Part shown: positions 7,409 to 13,815 of the stretch, piece after piece
Layout of the letters: every line of letters starts with the position of its first letter
How positions within the stretch are numbered: position 1 is the stretch's first letter
Assembly: GCA_002412495.1 (NCBI GenBank)
Contig: DHVE01000003.1
Coordinates: forward strand, 628-14,442
DNA from: Betaproteobacteria bacterium UBA5216
GTDB lineage: Bacteria > Pseudomonadota > Gammaproteobacteria > Burkholderiales > SG8-41
Reading direction: 5' to 3'
DNA: 13,815 nucleotides
Translations under genes and position numbers: made by a program
Notes under the pieces: model-generated
The model's input: only the letters and a program-made list of their open reading frames with translations
Database searches by the model: none
What the model was told of the DNA's origin: nothing

Positions 7409-7520
7409 TGTTTCTTCCTCTTGGGTGGTTGGTAAAGGGCTGCTTGCGCAGCCGACCGCATTTTTTTCGGTCAATGTCACTAACGGGCGAACAGCCGGGC
7501 GGTTGACGTCATGGGGCGTT

Positions 7521-7541
7521 CCAGCACCTGAATGGTGCTGG
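7521..7541. other. Perfect hairpin between rluE-type gene and KA-rich gene
   Basis: CCAGCACC (7521-7528) pairs with GGTGCTGG (7534-7541) across a TGAAT loop. It lies downstream of the pseudouridine synthase gene on the minus strand. There is no T-run after it in either direction, so a terminator call is not secure. The adjoining 7542-7570 stretch is very AT-rich and may hold the minus-strand promoter elements of the KA-rich gene or merely be spacer. Confidence 0.45.
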
Positions 7542-7570
7542 TGGAAAAATAAATCAATAAAATCATATAT

Positions 7571-8104
7571 TTAAGGTATTTTCATGGAGGCCGAAACGGG
7601 TAGTCCCTGCAGACTCCATGCACCAATGCGGTAGCGAATCAGCCGCAACGTGGGATGCCCTACGGCCGCGGTCATGCGGCGCACCTGCCGGTTTTTCCCT
7701 TCGCGCAGGACGAGTTCAATCCATGCGGTCGGTATGTTTTTGCGAAAACGCACCGGTGGATCACGCGGCCACAGCCAATCCGGCGGATCGACGAGCCGCG
7801 CTTCGGCGGGGCGCGTGCGTCCGTCATTCAACGGAATGCCGGCGCGCAGTTGCGCCAGCGCGTCGTCGCCGGGTATGCCGTCCACTTGCGCGTAGTAGGT
7901 CTTGGGAAGCTTGTGACGCGGATCGGTGATGCGATGCTGTTCGTCGCCGTCGTCGGTGAGTACCAGCAAGCCTTCACTGTCGGCATCCAGGCGTCCGGCG
8001 GCATGCACGCCCGGTTGATGGATAAAATTTTTGAGCGTGAGCCTGCCTGCCACCGGACGGAACTGGCACAGCACGCCGTACGGCTTGTTAAACAGAATTA
8101 TCAT
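7571..8104 (-). CDS. rluE: Ribosomal large-subunit pseudouridine synthase, RluE type
   Basis: This is an RsuA/RluE-family enzyme that isomerises uridine to pseudouridine in rRNA; RluE of E. coli acts on U2457 of 23S rRNA. The 177-residue product starts MIILFNKPYGVLCQF, lacks the N-terminal S4 domain found in RsuA/RluB, and carries HAAGRLDADSEGLLVLT with the catalytic Asp40. KTYYAQVDG, ELVLREGKNRQVRRM and VGHPTLRLIR are further family blocks. Short length and motif spelling fit RluE best, but RluB/RsuA relatives are close. I chose the ATG at 8104; a TTG at 8119 would add five residues not expected for the family. A hairpin just upstream probably ends the preceding gene, so this one should have its own promoter or depend on readthrough. 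Confidence 0.88.
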   Translation of the reverse strand: MIILFNKPYGVLCQFRPVAGRLTLKNFIHQPGVHAAGRLDADSEGLLVLTDDGDEQHRITDPRHKLPKTYYAQVDGIPGDDALAQLRAGIPLNDGRTRPAEARLVDPPDWLWPRDPPVRFRKNIPTAWIELVLREGKNRQVRRMTAAVGHPTLRLIRYRIGAWSLQGLPVSASMKIP

Positions 8105-8114
8105 GGGCCGAAAC

Positions 8115-8142
8115 AACAACGCCCGCGAAGGCGGGCGTTGTT
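8115..8142 (-). terminator. Likely terminator of the 459-residue protein gene
   Basis: A perfect 12-pair stem AACAACGCCCGC / GCGGGCGTTGTT (8115-8126 with 8131-8142) has a four-base loop. It lies 23 bases after the stop at 8166 of the upstream minus-strand gene. On the minus strand the stem ends in TTGTTGTTTC, a short imperfect T-rich tail. It overlaps the leader of the rluE-type gene. Confidence 0.7.
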
Positions 8143-8165
8143 GCGTCTACGGTAAAGCGGGTAAA

Positions 8166-9545
8166 TTATTTAGTGCCCCAGGGCTTGATCGCGGCTTTCA
8201 ACTGGTTGTAACCGTCGATGTAGCGCGGACGCTTGCCCGACGAGTAAATTTTGTCGAACGTGGCAAGCTGCGCATCCAGCCAGTCGGCCAATTGCTTGTT
8301 GCCCGGATTAGCGGCCTTGTAAGCTTCGTTGATCAGCACGAAGTGAATGCGCGGATCGTACGGGTCCTTGGTGCCGCCGACGGTTTCGTCACCGGCCAAC
8401 AAACGCAGCAGCATGGCATCGGCCGAACCGAGCGTTTGCTCGTAAATCGGCGCGCCTTCCATGCGATACATCACGCTGGTCATGTCCTTGCCGTTGGTCA
8501 TGGTGAAGCCCATTTCTTTCCACACCTGCTTCATGTCCTTGCCGGCCTTGGCGTGATCGAGCACCAGTTGTCCCCAGGCGCGCAACACGTCGGGTGCATC
8601 GGCCATCAGGTCGGTCAAACGGTCGCCGTCCAGATCGGTTGCGTACACGATGCAGCCGCGCTGATTCATCATGTCATGCAGTAAAAGACCGAAGTTGGTG
8701 TCGGAGATGTGTTCGTAAATATCGCCGCCCCAGCTTTCCATGCCGGCCTTGAAATCTTTCGGCAGGAGCGCCGCGATGGCGTCCACGTTTTCCTTGTGCT
8801 CTTCGTAGGCATCCACTGCGTACTGGCGCTTCAGTTTGAACTTCGTGCCCTGCAACAGCCAGCGCATGATGCCGGCGTTCACGGCGTCTTCCTTCGCTTG
8901 CGTCGGCTTGGTGGCGACGCGGCCGATCTGACCGGTTTCGTGCACCATTTTCAGGAACAGACGCGCCGCATACGCCATGCGCACGCCCGGCGTGTTCATT
9001 TCAGAGTGGATGTTGCCGGTGGCTTTATCGACAACAAACTTTTTGTTGTCTTGCGAATACGGCAGGCCCGGCATGAAACGAATGCTGGTGATCGAGCCGT
9101 AGGGGCGCACGTTGCAATACACGCCTGCGGCAGTGCGCAGCGGCGCGTTGGCGGATTTGCCCGCCACCACGACTTTCTTGCCGCCATCGTTCACCATGAA
9201 GTCGCCGGCCGTGGACCATTTCAGGCAGGTGTAGTCCATCTTGCCGAACCACTCCAGCGGCTTCAGCTTGGTATCGTGACGGTACTGCGCCATCATCGGG
9301 ATGCCGAGGAACGGCAGGCCCAGCACATCCAGCGCCATGATCGTGCCGTTCAGGGCGAAGGTATCGGTCAGCGCATGGGCGACCGGCTTTACGCCGCCCG
9401 CATCGTTGCCGCCTTCCCAGATCACTGCGTCGCTGATGCCGCGCGGCTGAATCTTGGAACGCTTAAAGATACCGTCCAGGTATTTGAACAAATCGCCTTC
9501 TTGTTCTTCCTTGGCAATTTTGAACAGGTCAAGTTTTGCAGTCAT
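8166..9545 (-). CDS. Conserved-looking protein of unknown function, 459 residues
   Basis: I do not recognise this family. The frame is long and uniform, its composition is that of a soluble globular protein, CGGAG precedes the ATG at 9545 by about ten bases, it ends in TAA, and a hairpin follows. It has no signal peptide. Near residues 58-88 is a hydrophobic stretch (HALTDTFALNGTIMALDVLG, then LPFLGIPMM) that is broken by polar residues, so it is probably buried rather than membrane-spanning. Notable segments are IWEGGNDAGGVKP (42-54), Cys107 in DYTCLKWSTAG, Cys144 in GVYCNVRPYGS, and RGCIVYATDLDGDRLTDL further on. The lysine-rich, acidic makeup suggests a cytoplasmic, well expressed protein. 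It stands alone in its transcription unit. Antisense open frames on the plus strand are shadows. Confidence 0.8.
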   Translation of the reverse strand: MTAKLDLFKIAKEEQEGDLFKYLDGIFKRSKIQPRGISDAVIWEGGNDAGGVKPVAHALTDTFALNGTIMALDVLGLPFLGIPMMAQYRHDTKLKPLEWFGKMDYTCLKWSTAGDFMVNDGGKKVVVAGKSANAPLRTAAGVYCNVRPYGSITSIRFMPGLPYSQDNKKFVVDKATGNIHSEMNTPGVRMAYAARLFLKMVHETGQIGRVATKPTQAKEDAVNAGIMRWLLQGTKFKLKRQYAVDAYEEHKENVDAIAALLPKDFKAGMESWGGDIYEHISDTNFGLLLHDMMNQRGCIVYATDLDGDRLTDLMADAPDVLRAWGQLVLDHAKAGKDMKQVWKEMGFTMTNGKDMTSVMYRMEGAPIYEQTLGSADAMLLRLLAGDETVGGTKDPYDPRIHFVLINEAYKAANPGNKQLADWLDAQLATFDKIYSSGKRPRYIDGYNQLKAAIKPWGTK

Positions 9546-9954
9546 GGTGCTGAATCTCCGTTAATGGAATTAAATCGGGTCATTCAAGATGATCGGCGTC
9601 AGTCAGCGGGTGCGTCGATTCGCGGCGATCAGTCGGGGCGGCCGGAAGGGGAATTCGGGCTGGGCCGCTACTGCCGCGCCTGCCGCGTCTCCCCGGTGGG
9701 TGCGTGGCGGCATTATCGCATTGTTTGGAATTCCTATAAATGACCGCGGATTTCGCGTTTCGCAGCCGAAGCGTTCGTATTGTGGTTGCCGCGGGTTGGG
9801 TGTACGGACCGGCGGCTACCGGAATCCGGGGGCAATCGGTGAAATTGGGCGAAAATAGGAGCCCAATATTGGCGACAATATGAGATTCAATGCGCATCGG
9901 GTCGGAACGAACCAGGGCGCGGGGCCTCAAGTCGTGATTCCGGTCATACCTTTT
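9546..9954. other. Intergenic region between divergent genes
   Basis: About 400 bases without a convincing gene separate the 459-residue protein gene from the small membrane protein. Open frames here are Arg/Gly/Pro-rich and lack ribosome sites. GATAAT on the minus strand (9712-9717) could be a -10 box for the 459-residue protein, but the matching -35 is poor. An inverted pair ATTGGGC / GCCCAAT (9844-9850 with 9861-9867) and the palindrome GGAATTCC (9727-9734) are the only structures seen. Confidence 0.4.
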
Positions 9955-10449
9955 ATGCTTTTTGTACCTTATCGGGCTTACGTTTTTTACACCGCCTTGT
10001 CTGCAGATGCCGTTCAAGCGCGTGTGGCAGAGCATGCCCACCTCGGACAGTGGGACGGGATGATTTTCAGCAGCAAGCCGTATTACGGTGAATGTTCAGC
10101 GGGTGGATTCCAGATCAGGGCCTGTGGCGCCCGCAAGCGACACAGTTTGAAACCGCTGTTGTCCGCCTCCCTCCGAACCGAGGGTTCCCGTCATACGGTG
10201 GTGATGACGGTGACGCCGCACGCATTGCTGGTCAGCTTGGCGATCTTGTTCGTGGGCGCGTGCGCCTTTTACTGGGCGCTCAGTGTGGTGCATTTTTTCG
10301 GCACGGGGAATGCGGCGCCCGTTCTGTCATGGATGCTCAATTTGGCCGTGGTCGGGGCGTGTTTTGTCCTGCCTTATCATTTTGCGGCGCAAAGAACGCT
10401 GGCGTTCTGGATTAAGATGCTGCAACTGGAACCCTCGCCGAGCGGCTGA
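9955..10449 (+). CDS. Small hypothetical membrane protein
   Basis: The predicted product is 164 residues. It begins FVPYRAYVFYTALSADAVQARV, has a central block GGFQIRACGARKRHSLKPLL and RHTVVMTVTPHALL, then two likely membrane spans (LLVSLAILFVGACAFYWALS and LSWMLNLAVVGACFVLPYHF). From memory this layout, a short N-terminal LPY..L..EEV-like segment, an F.I....R.S..P strand pattern, G..V.M...PH, then two helices, recurs in a widespread uncharacterised family of small membrane proteins. On that basis I put the start at the ATG at 9955; the frame is open back to an ATG at 9880, which would add 25 residues of unconvincing sequence. No good ribosome site is seen for either. It is convergent with the UGSC selenoprotein gene. 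Function is unknown. Confidence 0.6.
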   Translation: MLFVPYRAYVFYTALSADAVQARVAEHAHLGQWDGMIFSSKPYYGECSAGGFQIRACGARKRHSLKPLLSASLRTEGSRHTVVMTVTPHALLVSLAILFVGACAFYWALSVVHFFGTGNAAPVLSWMLNLAVVGACFVLPYHFAAQRTLAFWIKMLQLEPSPSG

Positions 10450-10479
10450 CGGCGCCGTCGGCGCCGCAGTTACCTGCGG
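10450..10479. other. Two adjacent hairpins between convergent gene ends
   Basis: CGGCGCC-gtc-GGCGCCG (10450-10466) and CCGCAG-ttac-CTGCGG (10464-10479) fill the 34-base gap between the membrane protein stop and the UGSC selenoprotein stop. They overlap by three bases, so only one may fold at a time. They may end transcription from both sides, but neither has a T-run. Confidence 0.45.
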
Positions 10480-10483
10480 GTTG

Positions 10484-11014
10484 TCAGCGCTTGCGCGCCG
10501 TCAGCATCGGAACAATGGCGTTCACCGCGGTGCGCGCCTTGGCGCGCAGCACGTTGTCGTCATTGTTGGCGACGGGATGGCCGATGACCGCGAACGGATA
10601 ATCCTTCAGACCGTTTACCTGACTGACCGCTTGCGCAGTGCGCGCGAAGTGGTCGGTAATGATCGCCACGGCGGGGATGCCGAGTCGTTCGGCTTCGATG
10701 GCGTCGTGCAGACTGCACGATGAGCAACTGCCTCAGTCGCCAATCGCGGCGAGTATGGCGTCCGCCGCGCGCATTTCCATCAGCATCGGTGTTGGCACGG
10801 GTCGTGAGGCGTCGGGTTTGCGGCGGCGTATGCATTCGCGCACGCCGTATTCCCCGCGCAGGATTTCCTCGATGAAATCGAACAGCCGTGCTGTGCCGAT
10901 CTTAGCATTGTCGATCATGCCGACCACCGCGCCGTTCAGCGAGGCGAGCGGCGGCGCCATGCACAGCGCGTCGCCATGCGCGGATTGGCGCGGATCCAGT
11001 ACCCGGATTGTCAT
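10484..11014 (-). CDS. Stand-alone UGSC-family selenoprotein (Sec94)
   Basis: The 176-residue frame runs from the ATG at 11014 through an in-frame TGA at 10735-10733 (Sec94) to the stop at 10486-10484. Reading through gives AAIGD followed by U94-G-S-C97-S-S-C100-S, the exact motif that names the UGSC family, then EAERLGIPAVAIITDHF and VIGHPVANNDD. Both sides of the UGA align with the first 190 residues of the fusion protein at 2025-3770: LSNKVIG/NGAVVGMIDN-type sequence and DAVISAIGA/DAILAAIGD before the UGA, ER.GIP.V.II after it. AGGAG lies seven bases before the ATG, and a SECIS-like hairpin follows the UGA. It is the second gene of a two-gene operon, 28 bases after the partner-domain gene. 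The selenol with nearby Cys97 and Cys100 is the probable redox centre; substrate is unknown. As an ordinary stop, the UGA would leave 93 residues without the motif. Confidence 0.92.
10704..10735 (-). promoter_or_regulatory. Sec UGA codon and putative SECIS hairpin in the stand-alone UGSC gene
   Basis: After the UGA (10735-10733) and 12 bases of spacer comes UCGUGC (10720-10715), loop AGUCU (10714-10710), GCACGA (10709-10704). The apex GUGCAGUCUGCAC closely resembles the SelB-binding apex of E. coli fdhF mRNA (UGCAGGUCUGCA, from memory). This is the best SECIS candidate in the window. Confidence 0.85.
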
Positions 11015-11042
11015 GAACGTGCTCCTTTCAATTGCAATGCCA

Positions 11043-12083
11043 TCATCCCGCAATCGGCTCGGTGACCGCCAGTGATTTATTGCCGTACCACGGGGGCAGT
11101 ATCGCGCCGAATCCGCCCGCCGGTCCGCCGGCGGCAATTACCAGCAGATCGTCCGGCGACCGCAGGGCGCGATAGACCTTGTCTTCGTCCTTGCGGCCCG
11201 CGACCGCCGCCTTGCCCACCGTGCGCCATTCGCTGCGTTTGACGCGCGCCGTTTCGAAAACATATTCGCGTATGTTTTGTTTGCTCCATTTCGCGGCAGC
11301 GAAAATTTCACGGTGTTGCCGGGGAATCACGATCGCGTAATTGCCTTCCCATATCGAGTACGTGAGCAAATTGGCGCGCATGGCGGCGGCGTAGGTATCG
11401 AGAATTTCCCTTGGGTCGTGCGTCCATTCGTTCATGATCTGGTGCGGCGATTCGACTTGCAGCACGGTGACGGCCGAAATGCCCGCCGCCACGCCGCGTT
11501 CCGCCGACAGCGGCAGCCACGGCGAATCTTCTTCATCCTCGGCGATGCAAAACGTGAATTTGCCGGGATGCCCAAGCGTGGAGCGGTCAAGCTGGCCGGG
11601 AATGCCGCCCAGCACATTGAGCAATATCAGTCGCACGCTGCGGCCGATGGTGGCGTTGGCGCGGCTCGCATTGGCGAGCACGTTGTGTGTGGCGTTCATG
11701 CCCAGCGCGAGGCGAATCGGGCCGTTGACCACGATAAACGGCGCGCTGCCGCCGGTGCTTGCGGTGCTGCCGTGCAGCGCGTATTCGGGCCGGCACATCG
11801 CTTTCATGATGGCGACGATCACCGGCAGGTATTCGGGCAGGCAGCCCGCCATGACAGCGGCGATGGCGACTTTTTCAGCGGTGATGGCGCGCCGGCGCAC
11901 GGGTTCGATGCCAATCACGCTGGCGGCATCCAGCGACGCGGCGGCGAGAAAGCGGGCAACCGCCGCTTCGGTGGGTGGCACGACCGGCAGGCCGTCGGTC
12001 CAGCCGTTGCGCTGGTAGAGTTCATTGGCTTCCAGCGCATCGCCGACTTCATGAATTTCGCTTGCAAACGCGGTGGTCGTCAT
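11043..12083 (-). CDS. Partner protein of the UGSC selenoprotein (homologue of the fusion's C-terminal domain)
   Basis: The 346-residue product aligns with residues about 210-581 of the fusion selenoprotein. Shared blocks are NGWTDGLPVVPPT (26-38) against NWSDGMPVVPPT, VMAGCLPEYLP (78-88) against VMAGCRPEYMP, MCRPEY (96-101) against ICTPEY, then a GST..G......NGPI segment and a GG..G motif near the C-terminus. Two CxPEY motifs 16 residues apart (Cys81 and Cys97) are kept in both copies and could form a metal or redox site. It has no signal peptide or clear membrane span. GGAGAGG precedes the ATG at 12083, which was chosen for that reason. The gene ends 28 bases before the UGSC selenoprotein ATG, so the two are almost surely co-transcribed. 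The family is not one I can name with a function. Context says it works with the UGSC protein, perhaps as the second half of one enzyme. Confidence 0.88.
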   Translation of the reverse strand: MTTTAFASEIHEVGDALEANELYQRNGWTDGLPVVPPTEAAVARFLAAASLDAASVIGIEPVRRRAITAEKVAIAAVMAGCLPEYLPVIVAIMKAMCRPEYALHGSTASTGGSAPFIVVNGPIRLALGMNATHNVLANASRANATIGRSVRLILLNVLGGIPGQLDRSTLGHPGKFTFCIAEDEEDSPWLPLSAERGVAAGISAVTVLQVESPHQIMNEWTHDPREILDTYAAAMRANLLTYSIWEGNYAIVIPRQHREIFAAAKWSKQNIREYVFETARVKRSEWRTVGKAAVAGRKDEDKVYRALRSPDDLLVIAAGGPAGGFGAILPPWYGNKSLAVTEPIAG

Positions 12084-12104
12084 GAACGTGCCTCTCCAAA
12101 ACGC

Positions 12105-12141
12105 AAAAAGCCCGTGTTGCCCATAAAAGGATTGTGGGCTT
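12105..12141 (-). terminator. Probable terminator of the cold-shock gene
   Basis: On the minus strand AAGCCC (12141-12136) pairs with GGGCTT (12113-12108), with a partly paired interior, followed by a T-run TTTTTGCG and TTTT. It lies 78 bases after the stop of the cold-shock gene and just before the leader of the partner-UGSC operon, so that operon needs a promoter within or after this stretch, or readthrough. Confidence 0.65.
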
Positions 12142-12218
12142 ACGGACTTGCAGTAACGCTGGCTGGGTGGCGTTCGCGGTCGATGATGCCCGCTGCGCCA
12201 GCCCGCTTCAGAACGCGG

Positions 12219-12425
12219 CTAGGAGACCGCCTGAATATTTGAAGCTTGTTTGCCTTTGGGGCCCTGCGTTACCTCAAAGGATACTTTCTGGCCTTCCTTG
12301 AGCGTTTTGAATCCGCCCATCTGGATAGCCGAGAAATGAGCGAACAGGTCTTCGCTCTTGTCGTCGGGTGTAATGAACCCATAACCTTTGGAGTCGTTGA
12401 ACCATTTCACGGTGCCAGTTGCCAT
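12219..12425 (-). CDS. Cold-shock-domain protein (CspA family)
   Basis: This is a 68-residue single cold-shock domain, an OB-fold RNA/ssDNA chaperone of the cytoplasm. MATGTVKWFNDSKGYGFI opens it, with RNP1 KGYGFI at 13-18 and the RNP2-equivalent DLFAHF at 26-31; it ends FEVTQGPKGKQASNIQAV as usual. GGAAGGAAG upstream of the ATG at 12425 is a strong ribosome site. The frame is open far upstream, but the family start is unambiguous. Its head-to-head position with clpS-clpA is common in betaproteobacteria. A 355-base gap to clpS leaves room for the long structured leader typical of cold-shock mRNAs. Confidence 0.95.
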   Translation of the reverse strand: MATGTVKWFNDSKGYGFITPDDKSEDLFAHFSAIQMGGFKTLKEGQKVSFEVTQGPKGKQASNIQAVS

Positions 12426-12780
12426 GCTTCTTCCTTCCCAAAATAAAATGATGCCTGCAGACTCAACAACCGGTCTGCTGTTTTCCGGGTAGTTGCCGCA
12501 CACACATACACACATAGTTCCGGCAACCAGCTGCCTGCCACTGAGCACCGGCCAGTGTGCATCACTACACACAGAATTAAAGCATACACCAAAATTGCCG
12601 TTAACAACCGTCATGCCGTTTGTCGGCAAGCCACTTGAATTTTCCGCGATTCCGTCCAAAATAGAAGCTAATGTGCGGGTTTGGCCGGGTTTCCGGAAGC
12701 CGGGTTCGCCGCGAGCGGGCAGTGGCGAAATTGGATGATGGGGTGATTGTACCGAACGCTTTTTTGAGTTATGTTCGATT
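12426..12780. promoter_or_regulatory. Divergent intergenic region between csp and clpS
   Basis: These 355 bases hold no convincing gene. On the minus side TATGCT (12586-12581) with TTGTTA (12607-12602), spaced only 15 apart, is a weak promoter candidate that would give a leader of about 150 bases, fitting a cold-shock gene. On the plus side TTGTAC (12747-12752) and TATGTT (12770-12775), 17 apart, would start transcription almost at the clpS ATG, giving a leaderless message. Both are guesses. A CA-rich run (CACACACATACACACAT) lies near 12499-12516. Confidence 0.4.
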
Positions 12781-13089
12781 ATGGCAGGCAAACAACGCGA
12801 TGACACAGTTCTGGAGGCCAAGCGGGCCAAGACCAAGCCGCCGCCCATGTTCAAGGTGATGATCCTGAACGATGACTACACGCCGATGGATTTTGTGGTG
12901 GTCGTGTTGCAAAAGTTTTTTTCGCTGGGCCGCGAAAAGGCCATGCAAATCATGCTTAAGGTGCATCGCGAGGGCATGGGGGTGTGCGGCGTGTATTCCA
13001 AGGACGTGGCGGCGACCAAGGTGGATCAGGTGCGCTCGTACGCCAAACAGCACCAACATCCGTTACAGTGCATGATGGAAGAAAATTGA
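12781..13089 (+). CDS. clpS: ATP-dependent Clp protease adaptor ClpS
   Basis: ClpS binds proteins with N-degron residues and hands them to ClpA/ClpP. The 102-residue product has a charged flexible N-terminal tail, then MFKVMILNDDYTPMDFVV with the pocket residues Asn30, Asp31, Asp32 and the TPMDF helix, and VHREGMGVCGVYSKDVAATK with conserved His62. Length and motifs are normal. The ATG at 12781 is the only sensible start although no ribosome site is visible. clpA follows after 52 bases, the standard operon order. Confidence 0.96.
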   Translation: MAGKQRDDTVLEAKRAKTKPPPMFKVMILNDDYTPMDFVVVVLQKFFSLGREKAMQIMLKVHREGMGVCGVYSKDVAATKVDQVRSYAKQHQHPLQCMMEEN

Positions 13090-13141
13090 GAAACGTAATG
13101 AATCCCCGCAACCGAAATTCAGAAGCCAATAAAGGACGCCG

Positions 13142-13815
13142 ATGATTGCTCAGGAACTGGAAGTCAGCCTGCACATGGCCTTCATGGAGGCCCGTCAGAA
13201 GCGCCACGAGTTCATCACCGTGGAGCATCTGCTGCTCGCGCTGGTGGACAACCCCTCGGCATCCGAGGTTTTGAAGGCTTGCGCCGCGGACGTGGATGAT
13301 CTGCGCAAGCAATTAACCGATTTTGTCACCGAGCACACGCCGATTCTGGCGGGCGACGAGGTGGATACGCAGCCCACGCTGGGTTTCCAGCGCGTGATCC
13401 AGCGCGCCATCCTGCACGTGCAGTCGTCCGGCAAGAAAGAAGTCACCGGCGCGAATGTGCTGGTGGCGATTTTCGGTGAAAAAGATTCCCACGCGGTTTA
13501 TTTTCTGAACCAGAAGGGCATTACGCGGCTGGACGTGGTGAACTTTATTTCCCACGGCATCAGCAAAACACCGCAGGCGTCGCCCGCCAAACCCGAAAAC
13601 GAATCCGAGGCCGAACAGGAGGCGCCGGCTTCAGGTGGTGCGCTGGAAAACTATACGCAGAATCTCAACGCGCTGGCGCAACAGGGCAAGATCGATCCGT
13701 TGATCGGGCGCGAAAAAGAGTTGGAGCGCGCGATCCAGATTCTGTGCCGCCGCCGCAAGAATAATCCCCTGCTGGTGGGCGAGGCGGGCGTGGGCAAGAC
13801 CGCGATCGCCGAGGG
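13142..13815 (+). CDS. clpA: Clp protease ATPase subunit ClpA, N-terminal part (runs off window)
   Basis: ClpA is the AAA+ unfoldase that feeds substrates to ClpP and receives N-degron substrates from ClpS. The visible 224 residues hold the N-terminal double-repeat domain (MIAQELEVSLHMAFMEA to about 145), with FITVEHLLLALVDNP characteristic of it. A Glu/Ala/Pro-rich linker (145-168) follows, then the start of the first AAA+ module with IDPLIGREKELERAIQILCR and the Walker A motif GEAGVGKT at 213-220. The rest is beyond the window. AAAGGA precedes the ATG. It follows clpS directly. Confidence 0.97.
   Translation, partial: MIAQELEVSLHMAFMEARQKRHEFITVEHLLLALVDNPSASEVLKACAADVDDLRKQLTDFVTEHTPILAGDEVDTQPTLGFQRVIQRAILHVQSSGKKEVTGANVLVAIFGEKDSHAVYFLNQKGITRLDVVNFISHGISKTPQASPAKPENESEAEQEAPASGGALENYTQNLNALAQQGKIDPLIGREKELERAIQILCRRRKNNPLLVGEAGVGKTAIAE

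Noticed and set aside
8105..8119. TTG start for the RluE-type enzyme at 8119.
   Set aside because: The family starts at the conserved MII..NKP segment, and the extra codons fall in the terminator hairpin.
11020..11045. A possible C-terminal Sec in the partner protein: reading its terminal UGA through gives U-W-H-C-N then another stop, again a UxxC pattern.
   Set aside because: The extension is five residues, no hairpin with a GU loop follows the UGA, the next ribosome site begins at once, and the fusion homologue ends with TAG and has no such tail. I treat it as a normal stop.
12499..12516. CA-rich run between csp and clpS as a microsatellite or CRISPR-like repeat.
   Set aside because: Too short and irregular; no spaced direct repeats are present here or elsewhere in the window.
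1..13815. tRNA-Sec (selC), expected near selAB.
   Set aside because: I looked for its acceptor, T-arm and UCA-anticodon patterns in the gaps and found nothing. It may lie left of the window or elsewhere.

Overview
The window looks like chromosomal DNA from a GC-rich betaproteobacterium, probably Burkholderiales-like. The grounds are the csp-clpS-clpA order at the right end, an orphan Bug-family (TctC-type) periplasmic binding protein, and codon usage. That assignment is inference. The central observation is a selenium locus. The selenocysteine machinery genes selB (partial) and selA lie at the left end. Three genes further along are each interrupted by one in-frame UGA that is best read as selenocysteine (Sec), because family-typical protein sequence continues in the same frame after it and a short GU-loop hairpin follows each UGA.

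Layout: 1-278 (-) selB 5' part; 302-434 a large inverted repeat; 449-1864 (-) selA; 1865-2024 a divergent control region; 2025-3770 (+) a UGSC-type selenoprotein (Sec110) fused to a second conserved domain; 3921-4886 (+) a Bug/TctC binding protein bracketed by two palindromic repeats; 4996-5769 (-) a Sec-containing glutaredoxin (Sec16) fused to a DinB-like domain; 5824-6984 (-) mnmA; 7067-7408 (-) a Lys/Ala-rich exported protein with a strong terminator; 7571-8104 (-) an RluE-type pseudouridine synthase; 8166-9545 (-) an unrecognised 459-residue protein; 9955-10449 (+) a small membrane protein; 10484-11014 (-) a stand-alone UGSC selenoprotein (Sec94); 11043-12083 (-) a stand-alone copy of the second domain of the 2025-3770 fusion; 12219-12425 (-) a cold-shock protein; 12781-13089 (+) clpS; 13142 to the end (+) clpA.

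How they fit: the UGSC protein and its partner domain occur twice, once as a single polypeptide (2025-3770) and once as a two-gene operon (partner 12083-11043, then UGSC 11014-10484, 28 bases apart). This supports the two parts acting together as one selenium-dependent enzyme of unknown substrate. SelA makes Sec-tRNA and SelB delivers it, and the three UGA genes need both. The Sec-glutaredoxin/DinB fusion is a third, unrelated client. Ordinary stop-codon gene calling would split or truncate all three selenoprotein genes. No tRNA-Sec gene (selC) was seen, and the remaining genes look like housekeeping or accessory genes with no evident link to selenium.
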